DNA of 56,544 nucleotides, taken from NCBI GenBank assembly GCA_020851435.1, contig JADZCS010000146.1, positions 1-56,544 on the forward strand, written 5' to 3'. Source of the stretch: Gammaproteobacteria bacterium. Its GTDB lineage: Bacteria > Pseudomonadota > Gammaproteobacteria > Steroidobacterales > Steroidobacteraceae. The notes below the pieces were generated by a model. The model ran no database searches, was not told the DNA's origin, and was given only the letters and a program-made list of their open reading frames with translations. This document shows positions 43,024 through 54,962 of this stretch, piece after piece; the stretch's first letter is position 1; every line of letters starts with the position of its first letter. The position numbers and the translations under genes were made by a program.

Positions 43024-43947
43024 TCACTCGGTGCCGACAGATCGCTGTGAAGGCCTGGTAAGGCCGGCGGAATTTCGTTCCAGCAGACTGTACAGGGTGA
43101 GTTCCGAGGTGCCAATACGCACGGTTGTCACGGCGCGGAACCAGCTCGAATTGTCGCTCACGGTGGCCTGGACCTTCTGGTACTCGGCGTCGCCCAGACT
43201 CGCCCGCAGGTCGTCGAGCGTGGGGAAGCACCCGTCGCGGCGGTTGCGTTCCAGCGACTCCGCGTTGCCGAACACCGACCCGCCCTCCGCGAGGGCGGCG
43301 AGAAGCTGCGGCGGCGCCGAGCACACGTTGATGCGCGTGCCCACCGGCAGGGCGGCCACGAACGGCCGCAGCTTGCGGAAGTTCTCGAGCGTGAAGCCGG
43401 GCAGGGCCATCAGCTCGCTGGTGCTGGTCACCGGACCGTTCGCAGCGCGATAAGGCGGCTGCTGGCTCAGGTAGACCCCGTCCTCCGCGCCTTCGGGCAC
43501 TCCGGCGATGGTGTCCGCGTCCAGCCAGTCCGCGGCGATGCGCGCCCAGCGCCGTTCGAGCCCGAGGGCGTCGAGCAGCGACTCGAACTGGGCCACGCCG
43601 GCCTCGTTTACCTTGCCTTCGGCGGTCACGAGGTTGTTGATGTTGAAGCGCCCCTGCATGTCCTCGAGCCTGCCCTCGACTTCGCCGCCATCGATCGGCA
43701 GCGGCGGCAGGGGCATCGCCCAGGCTTCGCCGGGATGATCCTTGCCGCCCTGCTGGGAGTCTTCGAGCAGGATCTGTGCCGCCCAGGCCTCGGCGCCCAG
43801 TGCCACTTCCCAGGCCTGGTCCAGCGCGGCGAGGCCCGTGGTACGGCGAACGTCCAGCGCGGTGTGGCTGGCAATGCGCGTGGCCATGACAGTCGCCAGC
43901 GCGACCATGACCACCGCGAGGATCAGTGCAACGCCGCGCTGCCTCAT
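43024..43947 (-). CDS. gspK: Type II secretion minor pseudopilin K
   Basis: 307 residues, the largest minor pseudopilin. The prepilin N-terminus MRQRGVALILAVVMVALATV cleaves after Gly5 and lacks Glu at mature position 5, as is normal for GspK. The SAM-like alpha domain is seen in RFNINNLVTAEGKVN and in LMALPGFTLENFRKLRPFV. It overlaps gspJ by ATGA at its start. GspK caps the pseudopilus tip with GspI and GspJ. Confidence 0.96.
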   Translation of the reverse strand: MRQRGVALILAVVMVALATVMATRIASHTALDVRRTTGLAALDQAWEVALGAEAWAAQILLEDSQQGGKDHPGEAWAMPLPPLPIDGGEVEGRLEDMQGRFNINNLVTAEGKVNEAGVAQFESLLDALGLERRWARIAADWLDADTIAGVPEGAEDGVYLSQQPPYRAANGPVTSTSELMALPGFTLENFRKLRPFVAALPVGTRINVCSAPPQLLAALAEGGSVFGNAESLERNRRDGCFPTLDDLRASLGDAEYQKVQATVSDNSSWFRAVTTVRIGTSELTLYSLLERNSAGLTRPSQRSVGTE

Positions 43948-44558
43948 CCCGTCACCTCGGCGATGCGGCGGATCACGCCGAGGTCCTCGAACTCGACGAC
44001 AATCTCCACTGCGAGCGGACGCTGGCGCAGGTTCATCGGAGCCTGGGTGTCGGGCGGCGGCCAGCGGTCGACCCACTCGCGGGTGGCGTTCATGAAGCGC
44101 ACGTCGACGCGCTGCACGCGGTCGACGAGCTCGCGCTTGATCGGCGCGAAGTCGAGGGTCGGATCGAGGACGTTCCAGTGCAGGCGGACCAGCTTGCCGT
44201 TGTCGAGCGAGTAGGCGACGCGTTGCAGGGTCCCGCGGGGCGTGCCCGCAGTGTTCGACCAGCCCGCCCGGGTCAGTTCCACGAGGTAGCCGCCCGCGGC
44301 GTCGCGCACCAGGCAGGCGCGGTAGCCGTCGCCGACCGGTTCGCGCACCGGCCTCGGGGCCAGCATCCGGAAGTCCGACACCATCGTGCGCAGCGACAGC
44401 TGCACCGCCTGCAGGCGCCGGGCCTGCTCGCGCGCGCGTTCGGCGTTCGCGCCCGATTCGCGGTAGCCGCCGTACGCCATCACCGCGACGATCGAAAAGA
44501 TGCTGATCGACACCACGAGTTCGACCAGCGTGAAGCCCTTGCTGCGGAGGAGGCTCAT
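43944..44558 (-). CDS. gspJ: Type II secretion minor pseudopilin J
   Basis: 204 residues. The class III signal SKGFTLVELVVSISIFS is cleaved after Gly, with the conserved Glu at mature position 5. The globular domain shows SLRTMVSDFRMLAPRPVRE and LHWNVLDPTLD, family features of GspJ. ATG 44558 overlaps the gspI stop. Confidence 0.95.
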   Translation of the reverse strand: MSLLRSKGFTLVELVVSISIFSIVAVMAYGGYRESGANAERAREQARRLQAVQLSLRTMVSDFRMLAPRPVREPVGDGYRACLVRDAAGGYLVELTRAGWSNTAGTPRGTLQRVAYSLDNGKLVRLHWNVLDPTLDFAPIKRELVDRVQRVDVRFMNATREWVDRWPPPDTQAPMNLRQRPLAVEIVVEFEDLGVIRRIAEVTG

Positions 44559-45097
44559 TCTTCGGGCCCCTCCTGGTCGTTGGTCCCGGGCGACCGGGTG
44601 CGCTTCGGCGGCGGCGGACGAACCGGACCCTCGTCCTGCGCTTCGGCGCCCTGGTTCGGCGCGGGCGAGCCCTGCCAGGCGCCGCCGCCGGCGCCGGTGG
44701 CGCTGGCCTGCTGCATGGCCTGGCCGATGAAACCAGTGGCCTGCGCCAGGGACGTATCCTCCGGGTCGCCGTCGAGGCGTACGCGGACATCCACGCGACG
44801 CAGCCCCTTGACCGGGGTTTCGGAGACGCTGGCCTTCCAGCGCCAGCGCTGCCGCGCCATCTCGGTCTCGCCCTCGGTCTCGTCGACCGAAGGGAATTCC
44901 CCGGACAGGCGGATCTCGGCCACCCGGTCCGTGGCGATCCACGCTGCCAGGCTGCGGTCGCGCAGGTAGGCGGCGTTGTTGGCGGCATCGCTCACGGTAC
45001 GGAACAACGCCATCATGCCCAGCGCGACGATCGCGAGGGCGACCACCACCTCGATGAGCGTGAAACCTCGGGCCGGCGCGTCAGGGCGTCTGGTCAC
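44555..45097 (-). CDS. gspI: Type II secretion minor pseudopilin I (extended C-terminus)
   Basis: 180 residues, longer than the usual ~125-130. ARGFTLIEVVVALAIVALGMMALF is the prepilin helix (cleavage after Gly). The compact domain ends near VRLDGD; the last ~60 residues are a low-complexity Gly/Ala then Pro/Glu-rich extension that is not part of the family. GTG start at 45097, overlapping the end of gspH by 17 bp. Confidence 0.93.
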   Translation of the reverse strand: MTRRPDAPARGFTLIEVVVALAIVALGMMALFRTVSDAANNAAYLRDRSLAAWIATDRVAEIRLSGEFPSVDETEGETEMARQRWRWKASVSETPVKGLRRVDVRVRLDGDPEDTSLAQATGFIGQAMQQASATGAGGGAWQGSPAPNQGAEAQDEGPVRPPPPKRTRSPGTNDQEGPEE

Positions 45098-45638
45098 GCG
45101 ACACCTCGATCGTACCGTTGGCCGCTCCCTTGAGCGTGATGCGCTGCGGCGTGCCTGGACGCGACAGCGTGAGTTCGTAGGGCGTCGCGTCGCCGCTGGC
45201 GTAGAGGATCAGTTGCGGCTGGGGTTCCTCCAGCTCGGCCTCGCGCTTGAGCACGATGCGGCGACCCTCAAGCATGAGGCTGAACACGACGCCGGCCGGC
45301 AGCTCCCGACGACGGAACCAGGGGTCGTCCTCGACCGTCAGCCAGCGCTCGGTGCGGCCATCGAAGCTGCGCACGTCGTAGCCCTGGTCGTCGAGCAGCA
45401 CGGCGAAGTCGCGTCCCTCGAGCTGCGACTGCTCGAGTCCGAGCTCGACGACGTCGGTGAACCGCGTCGCTTCGGACTCCAGCTGGCTGTCCTCGCCCAG
45501 CACGCCGATGGAAATCGTGGCGATGGTCACGAGGATGCCGATGATGAGCACCACCACGAGCAGTTCGATCAGCGTGAAGCCACGCTGGCGCGAGCTTGCG
45601 CGCCCGGGGATCAGGTATTGGCGGCGCAGGGTGTGCAC
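45081..45638 (-). CDS. gspH: Type II secretion minor pseudopilin H
   Basis: 185 residues from the GTG at 45638, chosen because GAAGG sits five bases ahead and a longer start (45737) would overlap gspG. The prepilin motif SRQRGFTLIELLVVVLIIGILVT appears near residue 17, cleaved after Gly. RELPAGVVFSLMLEGRR and LILYASGDATPYELTL belong to the GspH beta domain. Confidence 0.93.
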   Translation of the reverse strand: MHTLRRQYLIPGRASSRQRGFTLIELLVVVLIIGILVTIATISIGVLGEDSQLESEATRFTDVVELGLEQSQLEGRDFAVLLDDQGYDVRSFDGRTERWLTVEDDPWFRRRELPAGVVFSLMLEGRRIVLKREAELEEPQPQLILYASGDATPYELTLSRPGTPQRITLKGAANGTIEVSRDQTP

Positions 45639-45678
45639 GGAAGGCCTTCGACGAGTCCGGGCGCCCGGCGCCCGCGGC

Positions 45679-46119
45679 TCACTCCAGGTTCCAGTTACCG
45701 ATGTCGGCGTCCGTTCCCTCGCCACCCGCCTGGCCATCGGCGCCCAGGGAATAGAGATCGTAGGCGCCGCCGCGCGTGCCCGGCGAGATGTACTGGTAAT
45801 CGGCGCCCCACGGGTCCTTGGACAGCTTGCGCACGTAGCCGCCCATCTTCCAGTTGCGGACCGAGGGATCGTCCGGCTTCGTGACCAGCGCTTCCAGGCC
45901 CTGGTCGGTGGTCGGGTACTTGAAGTTGTCCATCTTGTAGAGGTCGAGCGCGGTCTCCAGCGAGCGGATGTCCGTCTTGGCCTTGGTCACGCGCGCCTCG
46001 TCGACGCGGCCGAGCACCTGCGGGCCAATCAGCGCCGCCAGGATGGCGATGATGGACACGACGACGATGATCTCGATGAGGGTGAAGCCGCGGGCTCGAA
46101 CGAAGGGACTACGACGCAT
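45679..46119 (-). CDS. gspG: Type II secretion major pseudopilin G
   Basis: 146 residues, standard for the major pseudopilin. RARGFTLIEIIVVVSIIAILAALIGPQ (prepilin helix, cleaved after Gly10), ALDLYKMDNFKYPTTDQGLEAL and KDPWGADYQYISPGTRGGAYDLYSLGADG (calcium-site loop) are unmistakable. A good AGGAGG site precedes ATG 46119. It is the first gene of the local gsp operon; no gspC, D, E or F is present. Confidence 0.98.
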   Translation of the reverse strand: MRRSPFVRARGFTLIEIIVVVSIIAILAALIGPQVLGRVDEARVTKAKTDIRSLETALDLYKMDNFKYPTTDQGLEALVTKPDDPSVRNWKMGGYVRKLSKDPWGADYQYISPGTRGGAYDLYSLGADGQAGGEGTDADIGNWNLE

Positions 46120-46151
46120 GGAAGCCTCCTGGCAATCCGACCAACCGCGCG

Positions 46152-46234
46152 ATCATAGCAAACCCGGGGTCCCGCCCCGCAGCCGTGATGCCCCGGACAC
46201 GCATGCCCGCCGCGGTGCTGGAGCCGTCTATAAT
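46152..46234. promoter_or_regulatory. Divergent promoter region between gspG and fabD
   Basis: On the minus strand TATGAT (46152-46157) preceded by TGC forms an extended -10 for gspG. On the plus strand TATAAT (46229-46234) lies 37 bp ahead of fabD. Neither has a strong -35. The 152-bp gap holds no gene. Confidence 0.5.
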
Positions 46235-46271
46235 CCTGCGCCGCCATCGGGCGGTCAGGTGGGGGACTTGC

Positions 46272-47213
46272 ATGAAACTCGGCATCGTTTTTCCCGGACA
46301 GGGTTCGCAGTCGGTGGGCATGCTGGCGGCCTTGTCGGCGGCCGAGCCAGCGGTGCGGTCGACCTTCGACGAGGCCTCGCAGGTGCTGGGCTATGACCTC
46401 TGGCAGCTCTGCCAGGACGGCCCGGTCGAAGATCTCAACGCCACCGAACGCACCCAGCCGGCGATGCTCGCCGCGGGCGTGGCGGTGTTCCGCGTCTGGC
46501 AGGCGCGTGGCGGCGCCGCCCCGGCCCTGATGGCGGGTCACAGCCTGGGCGAATTTACGGCGCTGGTATGCGCCGGAGCGATCGATTTTGCCGCCGCGGT
46601 CGACCTCGTGCGGTTCCGCGGCCAGTCGATGCAGTCGGCGGTGCCACTGGGCACGGGCGCGATGGCTGCGATCCTCGGGCTCGAGGACGCGGTGGTCGAG
46701 GCATGCTGCGCCGAGGTCGCCGACGGCGCGGTGGTGCAGCCCGTCAATTACAACTCCCCCGGCCAGCTCGTGATTGCCGGCGAAGCGGCGGCCGTGGCGC
46801 GCGCGATCGAGTCCTGCAAGGCGCGCGGGGCCAAGCGCGCGATGCTGCTGCCCGTGTCCGTTCCCTCGCACAGCTCATTGATGCGGCCGGCAGCCGAGCA
46901 GTTGAGCGAGCGCCTGGCGGGCATGGCGATCCGCAAGCCCGGCGTCGAGGTCTACGCCTTCGACGTGGGCCGCCACGACTCTCCCGAGGCGATTCGCGAC
47001 GGGCTGTACCGCCAGCTGTTCAATCCCGTGCGCTGGTCTGCGGCGGTCGCGGAGATGATCCGCGGCGGCATGACGCATGCGGTCGAGTGCGGGCCGGGCA
47101 AGGTCCTGGCCGGACTCGTCAAGCGCGCGGAAGGCGGCAGGGCAGTCAACGTATTCGCGGTCGACGATCCGGCATCGATGGATGCCGCGCTCGCCGGTTG
47201 CAGGGAAGCTTGA
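46272..47213 (+). CDS. fabD: Malonyl-CoA:ACP transacylase
   Basis: 313 residues. FabD transfers malonyl from CoA to ACP for fatty-acid synthesis. The nucleophile Ser91 is in GHSLGEF; FPGQGSQSVGM, TQPAMLAAG and the catalytic His in VPSHSSLM are present. It starts 152 bp from the divergent gsp operon, in the place where fabH or plsX would usually be found, so the fab operon begins here. Confidence 0.98.
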   Translation: MKLGIVFPGQGSQSVGMLAALSAAEPAVRSTFDEASQVLGYDLWQLCQDGPVEDLNATERTQPAMLAAGVAVFRVWQARGGAAPALMAGHSLGEFTALVCAGAIDFAAAVDLVRFRGQSMQSAVPLGTGAMAAILGLEDAVVEACCAEVADGAVVQPVNYNSPGQLVIAGEAAAVARAIESCKARGAKRAMLLPVSVPSHSSLMRPAAEQLSERLAGMAIRKPGVEVYAFDVGRHDSPEAIRDGLYRQLFNPVRWSAAVAEMIRGGMTHAVECGPGKVLAGLVKRAEGGRAVNVFAVDDPASMDAALAGCREA

Positions 47214-47215
47214 AA

Positions 47216-47971
47216 ATGGCATACGAACAGTTCCTGGCGGGTGAAGTAGCGCTGGTCACCGGCGCCTCGCGCGGCATTGGCCGCGCCATTGCGCTGGACC
47301 TGGCGCGTCACGGCGCGACGGTCGTCGGCACGGCCACCACCGCTGCCGGTGCCGACGGCATCGGCGCATACCTGGCTGCAGAGGGCCTCAAGGGCCGCGG
47401 GCTCGTGCTCGACGTGGCCGACGCCGCGGCGGGCGATGCCGCGCTGGCCTCGGTCGAGGCAGGCGAGGGCGGGGTCAGCATCCTGGTGAACAACGCTGGC
47501 ATCACCCGCGACACCCTGCTGCTGCGCATGAAGTCCGACGACTGGGACGCGGTCATCAACACCAACCTGTCGTCGGTGTTCCGCCTCTCCAAGGGCGTGC
47601 TGCGCGGCATGATGAAGGCGCGCAAGGGTCGCATCATCAATATCGCCTCCATCGTCGGCCTGATCGGCAATCCCGGCCAGGCCAACTACTGCGCCGCGAA
47701 GGCGGGCATCGTCGGCTTCACCCGTTCGCTGGCGCGCGAGGTCGGCTCGCGCGGCATCACCGCCAACGTCGTCGCGCCGGGCTTCATCGACACCGACATG
47801 ACCCGCAGCCTGGCCGATGAACAGCGGGCTGCGCTCGCCTCCCAGATCCCGCTGGGGCGGCTCGGCGCAGCCGAGGACGTCGCTGCTGCGGTCACGTTCC
47901 TGGCGTCGCCGCGGGCCGCCTGGATCACGGGCGAAACGCTCAATGTGAACGGTGGAATGCACATGCCCTGA
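47216..47971 (+). CDS. fabG: 3-oxoacyl-ACP reductase
   Basis: 251 residues. NADPH-dependent reductase of the elongation cycle. TGASRGIGRAIA (cofactor), NNAGITRDTLLLRMK, catalytic Ser in IINIASIVG, YCAAKAG (YxxxK) and GFIDTDMTRSL match FabG closely. Two bases separate it from the fabD stop. Confidence 0.98.
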   Translation: MAYEQFLAGEVALVTGASRGIGRAIALDLARHGATVVGTATTAAGADGIGAYLAAEGLKGRGLVLDVADAAAGDAALASVEAGEGGVSILVNNAGITRDTLLLRMKSDDWDAVINTNLSSVFRLSKGVLRGMMKARKGRIINIASIVGLIGNPGQANYCAAKAGIVGFTRSLAREVGSRGITANVVAPGFIDTDMTRSLADEQRAALASQIPLGRLGAAEDVAAAVTFLASPRAAWITGETLNVNGGMHMP

Positions 47972-48069
47972 GCCTCGGGCCGGCCTGCAAATCGGGGCCA
48001 AGCTACCGAAATATCAGGAAAAACAGCAACAAGCATGCCGATAATGTGGCGGGGGTGGGGGCGCTGGCA

Positions 48070-48075
48070 TAGAAT
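48070..48075 (+). promoter_or_regulatory. Candidate -10 element of the acpP promoter
   Basis: TAGAAT lies 60 bp ahead of acpP in the 164-bp fabG-acpP gap, consistent with the extra promoter often found for this highly expressed gene. A GATAAT at 48040 is a second possibility. No -35 is convincing. The gap otherwise holds only G-rich leader sequence. Confidence 0.4.
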
Positions 48076-48135
48076 GGCGGCCCCGCCACGGCCTGCCTGG
48101 TTGGGGGGGAATCATTACCTGAGGGCAATAAGCCG

Positions 48136-48378
48136 ATGAGCACTGTCGAAGAACGAGTTAAGAAGATCGTCGCCGAGCAGCTCGGTGTGAAGGAAGAAGA
48201 AGTCACCAATGACGCCTCTTTCGTTGACGATCTGGGGGCTGATTCGCTCGATACCGTGGAACTCGTGATGGCTCTCGAAGAAGAGTTCGAGACCGAGATT
48301 CCGGACGAGGATGCCGAGAAGATCACAACGGTGCAGCAGGCGATCGACTACGTCGTCGAGCACCAGGCCAAGGCCTGA
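48136..48378 (+). CDS. acpP: Acyl carrier protein
   Basis: 80 residues, acidic. The 4'-phosphopantetheine attachment Ser37 is in [18 protein letters not shown]. It carries growing acyl chains for the Fab enzymes. Codon use here is less GC-biased than in the neighbours, as expected of a strongly expressed gene (many Lys/Glu). Confidence 0.99.
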   Translation: MSTVEERVKKIVAEQLGVKEEEVTNDASFVDDLGADSLDTVELVMALEEEFETEIPDEDAEKITTVQQAIDYVVEHQAKA

Positions 48379-48394
48379 TCCCGATCGCGGAGTG

Positions 48395-48422
48395 GGCCCC
48401 GGCCGGTCGGTCGGGGCCTTTC
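48395..48422 (+). terminator. Hairpin after acpP
   Basis: Stem GGCCCCG / CGGGGCC (48395-48401 and 48412-48418) followed by TTTCGCTT. A partial terminator would lower transcription into fabF relative to acpP. Confidence 0.7.
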
Positions 48423-48464
48423 GCTTGAGCATCGTGTTTTCCTGTCTGCACGGGGGGTAGCTGC

Positions 48465-49709
<1,245 letters not shown>

Positions 49710-49724
49710 GACGGGACGACACGC

Positions 49725-51062
49725 GTGGCCGCCCCGGTGGCCGGCACGATTTGCAGGGTCCTCCCAACCGCGCCCTCGGCGGATACCTTGCTGCGACTGC
49801 ATGCGGCCTGGCCCGCGCGATACCCCGTACTGCTCGACAGCGCGGCTACCGGCACCCCGCAGGGCCGCTGGTCGATCCTCATGGCACTGCCGGGCGAGCG
49901 GCTCAGCTGCCAGTCCGATGGCCAGGAGTTCCTCGATGAACTGGACGCCTGGTGCGCGCGTGAAGGCCGCGTGGCGCGGCCCACCGAGGTGCCTTTCGCC
50001 GGCGGGTGGTTCATCTATCTCGCCTACGAACTCGCGCAGGCCATCGAACCCAGCCTGAGGCTGCCCATGCAGGCCGGTGCGCCGCTGGCTATCGCCTGGC
50101 GCATGCACGGGGCGATCCTCCTCGATCACCAGACCGGGCTCGCGTACGCCGTCGCCGAAGAGGGCCATGAGCGCGGCATTCCCGACATGCTCGCGGACCT
50201 CGATCGGGACCTGCCGTCCCTGCCGGCACCGCCAGTGGCGCTCGCGATCGACGAGGACGAACCCGCGCGTTTCATCGAGGCCTGCCGCCGTGCCCAGCGG
50301 CACATCGCGGCGGGCGACGTCTACCAGGCGAATCTCGCCAGGAGCTGGCGGGTACGGCTGCCGCAGGGGGCGAGCAAGGCTGCGCTCTATGCGAGGCTGC
50401 GCGGCAGCAATCCGGGGCCGTTCGCAGGCATCGCCGAACTCGGTCAGCTCGCGATCCTGTCGAGTTCGCCCGAACGCCTCGTTCGACTCGCCGACGGCAG
50501 GCTGGACACGCGCCCGATCGCCGGCACCCGGCCGCGGCTGCCCAGCGGCGACGCCGAGGCCATTGCGGCGCTGCTCGCCCACCCGAAGGAGCGCGCCGAG
50601 CACGTGATGCTGATCGACCTCGAGCGCAGCGACCTGGGGCGCATCGCGCGGCCGGGCAGCGTCCACGTCGACGAGTTCATGGCGATCGAGTCCTATGCAC
50701 ACGTGCACCACATCGTCTCGAACGTCACCGCACAGTTGCGCGACGGAATCACGCCGGCCGCGGTGATCCGCGCGCTGTTCCCGGGTGGAACGATCACCGG
50801 CTGCCCCAAGGTGCGCTGCATGGCGTTGATAGCTGAGCTCGAGGGCGCGCCGCGTGGCGCCTACACCGGGTCGATGGGCTACATCGGTCGCGACGGCAGC
50901 CTCGACCTCAATATCCTGATCCGCACCCTCGCGGTGACCGGCGACGTCGCCACGCTGCACGCCGGCGCGGGAATCGTCGCCGATTCCATTCCCGCGCGCG
51001 AACTCGAGGAAACACGCGCCAAGGCCCGCGGCGTGCTGCGCGCGTTCGAGGCCGCGGCATGA
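49725..51062 (+). CDS. pabB: Aminodeoxychorismate synthase component I
   Basis: 445 residues. Chorismate-binding enzyme of folate synthesis. The C-terminal domain has GDVYQANLARSW, RPIAGTRPRLPSGD, ERAEHVMLIDLERSDLGRI, FPGGTITGCPKVR and GAYTGSMGYIG. GTG start at 49725. Between fabF and pabC is a recurrent gammaproteobacterial arrangement (as in Xanthomonas-type genomes); pabA is not in the window. Confidence 0.95.
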   Translation: MAAPVAGTICRVLPTAPSADTLLRLHAAWPARYPVLLDSAATGTPQGRWSILMALPGERLSCQSDGQEFLDELDAWCAREGRVARPTEVPFAGGWFIYLAYELAQAIEPSLRLPMQAGAPLAIAWRMHGAILLDHQTGLAYAVAEEGHERGIPDMLADLDRDLPSLPAPPVALAIDEDEPARFIEACRRAQRHIAAGDVYQANLARSWRVRLPQGASKAALYARLRGSNPGPFAGIAELGQLAILSSSPERLVRLADGRLDTRPIAGTRPRLPSGDAEAIAALLAHPKERAEHVMLIDLERSDLGRIARPGSVHVDEFMAIESYAHVHHIVSNVTAQLRDGITPAAVIRALFPGGTITGCPKVRCMALIAELEGAPRGAYTGSMGYIGRDGSLDLNILIRTLAVTGDVATLHAGAGIVADSIPARELEETRAKARGVLRAFEAAA

Positions 51063-51876
51063 GCACGCTGCTCATCGACGGACAGGAGCAGGGCGGCGTT
51101 CCCGCGGGCGACCGCGGGCTCGCCTACGGCGACGGCGTATTCGAGACCCTGCGCCTCTCGGCAGGACGCCCACGGCTGCTCGAGCGGCACCTGCAACGGC
51201 TGCAGCAGGGATGCGGCAGGCTGGGCTTCGAGGCACCCGCGTCGTCGCTGCTCATGGCGGACATCGAGGCGGTGGCCGCGGCGGCTCCGCCGGACGGCGT
51301 GGTGAAGCTGATCGTCACGCGCGGTGACGGTGGTCGCGGCTATCGGCCTCCGCCGGCGCCGCGAGCGAGGCGTATCGTGTCGGCCCATCCAGCACCTGCA
51401 TACGATCCGGCCTGGTGGACTGAAGGCGTGAGCCTGCGCATCTGCGCGACGCGGCTGGGCCGCAATCCCGCGCTGGCCGGCATCAAGCACCTGAACCGCC
51501 TCGAGCAGGTACTTGCGCGACGCGAATGGGACGATCCGGAGGTGCCCGAGGGACTGATGCTCGACGACGCCGGGCACCTCGTCTGCGGAACCCAGTCGAA
51601 CCTGTTCGTGCTGCGCGACGGCACCTTGATGACGCCCGCGCTCGACGCCTGTGGCGTGGCCGGCGTCATGCGCGGCTTCGTGCTGTCGCAGGCCGCGAGC
51701 CTGGGCTTGCGTGTCGGCGTCGGCGCGATGAAGCTTGAGGTGCTGGAAGAGGCCCAGGAGATTTTTTTGACCAACGCCGTGATCGGCATCTGGCCCGTAA
51801 GAGCCACAGGCGTGCACGCGTTCGCGCCGGGAGTCGTGGCGGCGCGCATGCAGCAGTGCCTCGCGCGTGAGACCGC

Positions 51877-51880
<4 letters not shown>
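51059..51880 (+). CDS. pabC: 4-amino-4-deoxychorismate lyase
   Basis: 273 residues, PLP fold type IV. GDRGLAYGDGVFETLRL, LAGIKHLNRLEQVLAR (with the PLP-binding Lys), CGTQSNLFVLRDG and FLTNAVIGIWPV are diagnostic. It makes p-aminobenzoate from aminodeoxychorismate. It overlaps pabB by ATGA and mltG by the same arrangement. Confidence 0.96.
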
Positions 51881-53534
<1,654 letters not shown>

Positions 53535-53570
53535 TGTCAAATCTCGGATATCGCGCTAACTAACTGTAAA

Positions 53571-54581
53571 ATGACCACTTCTTCTATCGAAAAAGCGCCC
53601 TGGCTGGTTCCCGTCCGCGCCCGCCTCGCGGAGGCCTGGGCTGGCCCCCGGTTCCCGCATGCCCTGCTGGTTCACGGCCGGCCGGGCGTGGGCGCGGAGC
53701 ATCTCGCGGAGTGGCTCAGCCACCTCATGCTCTGTGAGCGTCCCGGCACCGATGCCTGCGGCGAGTGCACGTCCTGCGCGCTGGTCAAGGCAGGCAACCA
53801 TCCGGACTACCTCAAGCTCACGATCGAGGAAGACGCCAGTTTCATCAAGATCGAACAGGTCCGCGAACTCAGCGAGTGGGCGAGTCTCAAGAGTTACCGG
53901 GGCCGGCGCAGGGTCGTGGTCATCGACCCGGCGGATTACCTTTATTACAACGCCTTCAACGCGTTGTTGAAAACCCTCGAGGAACCCTCCGAAAGCCTGG
54001 CGCTGGTACTGGTCGCCACGCGCCTGGAAAAGCTGCCGCGCACCATCATGAGCCGCTGCCAGCACGTCCGTGTGCCGACGCCCGACCGGGACGTTGCGCT
54101 GGCATGGCTGCGGGGCATCGATGAAACCCGCGACTGGGAGGATATGCTGGACCTCGCAGCCGGGGCGCCGCTGGGCGCCGTGTCCCTGGCCAGGGCGGGC
54201 ATGGGCGAGGTTGCCGACGATCTGCGCGCGTTCCTTGCGGCCATGCAGACCGGCCGCGGCGATCCGCTCAAGGCGGCGGAAGCCTGGACGCGCGACCGCC
54301 CGTTCGAGCGCCTGCTGTGGCTGGAGCACTGGGCCATGGCCGGGGCCCGGGCGGCGGTGGTGGCGAATGGCGACGCAGTTGACAATAATGAGACGTCGAC
54401 CTTGCCATCCGGCACGGGGCCATTGAAGATACGAGCTTGCTTCGAATTCGTGGACCGGGTACGGGAAGCGCGCAACTTGCTCCAGGGATCGCTCAACACC
54501 CAATTGCTGCTCGAGGGCATAGCGCTGGCCGTCGCGGAGCTCGTGCGCGTGCCGCTTGAGCCACGGGGGCGTCCCGGGTGA
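53571..54581 (+). CDS. holB: DNA polymerase III subunit delta'
   Basis: 336 residues. The clamp-loader delta' subunit: FPHALLVHGRPGVGAEHLAEWL is the degenerate, non-ATP-binding Walker region, and the zinc ligands are Cys55, Cys63, Cys66 and Cys69 (CGECTSC). IEQVRELSEWASLKSYRGRRRVVVID and NALLKTLEEP plus the SRC motif (IMSRCQ) are intact. ATG 53571 lacks a clear Shine-Dalgarno. Confidence 0.95.
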   Translation: MTTSSIEKAPWLVPVRARLAEAWAGPRFPHALLVHGRPGVGAEHLAEWLSHLMLCERPGTDACGECTSCALVKAGNHPDYLKLTIEEDASFIKIEQVRELSEWASLKSYRGRRRVVVIDPADYLYYNAFNALLKTLEEPSESLALVLVATRLEKLPRTIMSRCQHVRVPTPDRDVALAWLRGIDETRDWEDMLDLAAGAPLGAVSLARAGMGEVADDLRAFLAAMQTGRGDPLKAAEAWTRDRPFERLLWLEHWAMAGARAAVVANGDAVDNNETSTLPSGTGPLKIRACFEFVDRVREARNLLQGSLNTQLLLEGIALAVAELVRVPLEPRGRPG

Positions 54582-54937
54582 GTGCCGTGCGTGCACCGTC
54601 GGCCAAGCCAGGCCTCCTGACCTTGACCATCAAGGACAAGAGCGCCCTGTACCTGGCCTACATGCCGTTCGTGCGCAACGGCGGGCTCTTCATCCCGACC
54701 AACAGCAACTACCGCCTCGGCGACGAGGTGTTCATGCTGTTGAACCTGATGGGCGAGGAAGAAAAGCTTCCGGTCGCCGGCCGCGTCATCTGGGTCACGC
54801 CCAAGGGGGCGCAGGGCAAGCGCACCGCCGGCATCGGCGTGCAGTTCAGCGAGCAGGATCGCGGCACTACCCAGAAGAAGATCGAGGCCTATCTCGCCGG
54901 CGCGCTCGGCGGCGACAAGCCTACCCACACGATGTAG
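54578..54937 (+). CDS. pilZ: PilZ-domain protein (type IV pilus PilZ type)
   Basis: 119 residues. MPFVRNGGLFIPTNSNYRLGDEVFMLLNLMGEEEKLPVAGRVIWV is the PilZ beta-barrel (quoted pieces: FVRNGGLFIPT, VAGRVIWVTP). The RxxxR and (D/N)xSxxG motifs that bind c-di-GMP are absent, as in the PilZ proteins that instead bind PilB/FimX. GTG start overlaps the holB stop. This is the classic holB-pilZ end of the operon. Confidence 0.93.
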   Translation: MSAVRAPSAKPGLLTLTIKDKSALYLAYMPFVRNGGLFIPTNSNYRLGDEVFMLLNLMGEEEKLPVAGRVIWVTPKGAQGKRTAGIGVQFSEQDRGTTQKKIEAYLAGALGGDKPTHTM

Positions 54938-54962
54938 TGATCGGGCAGGGCGTCGACCCTGC

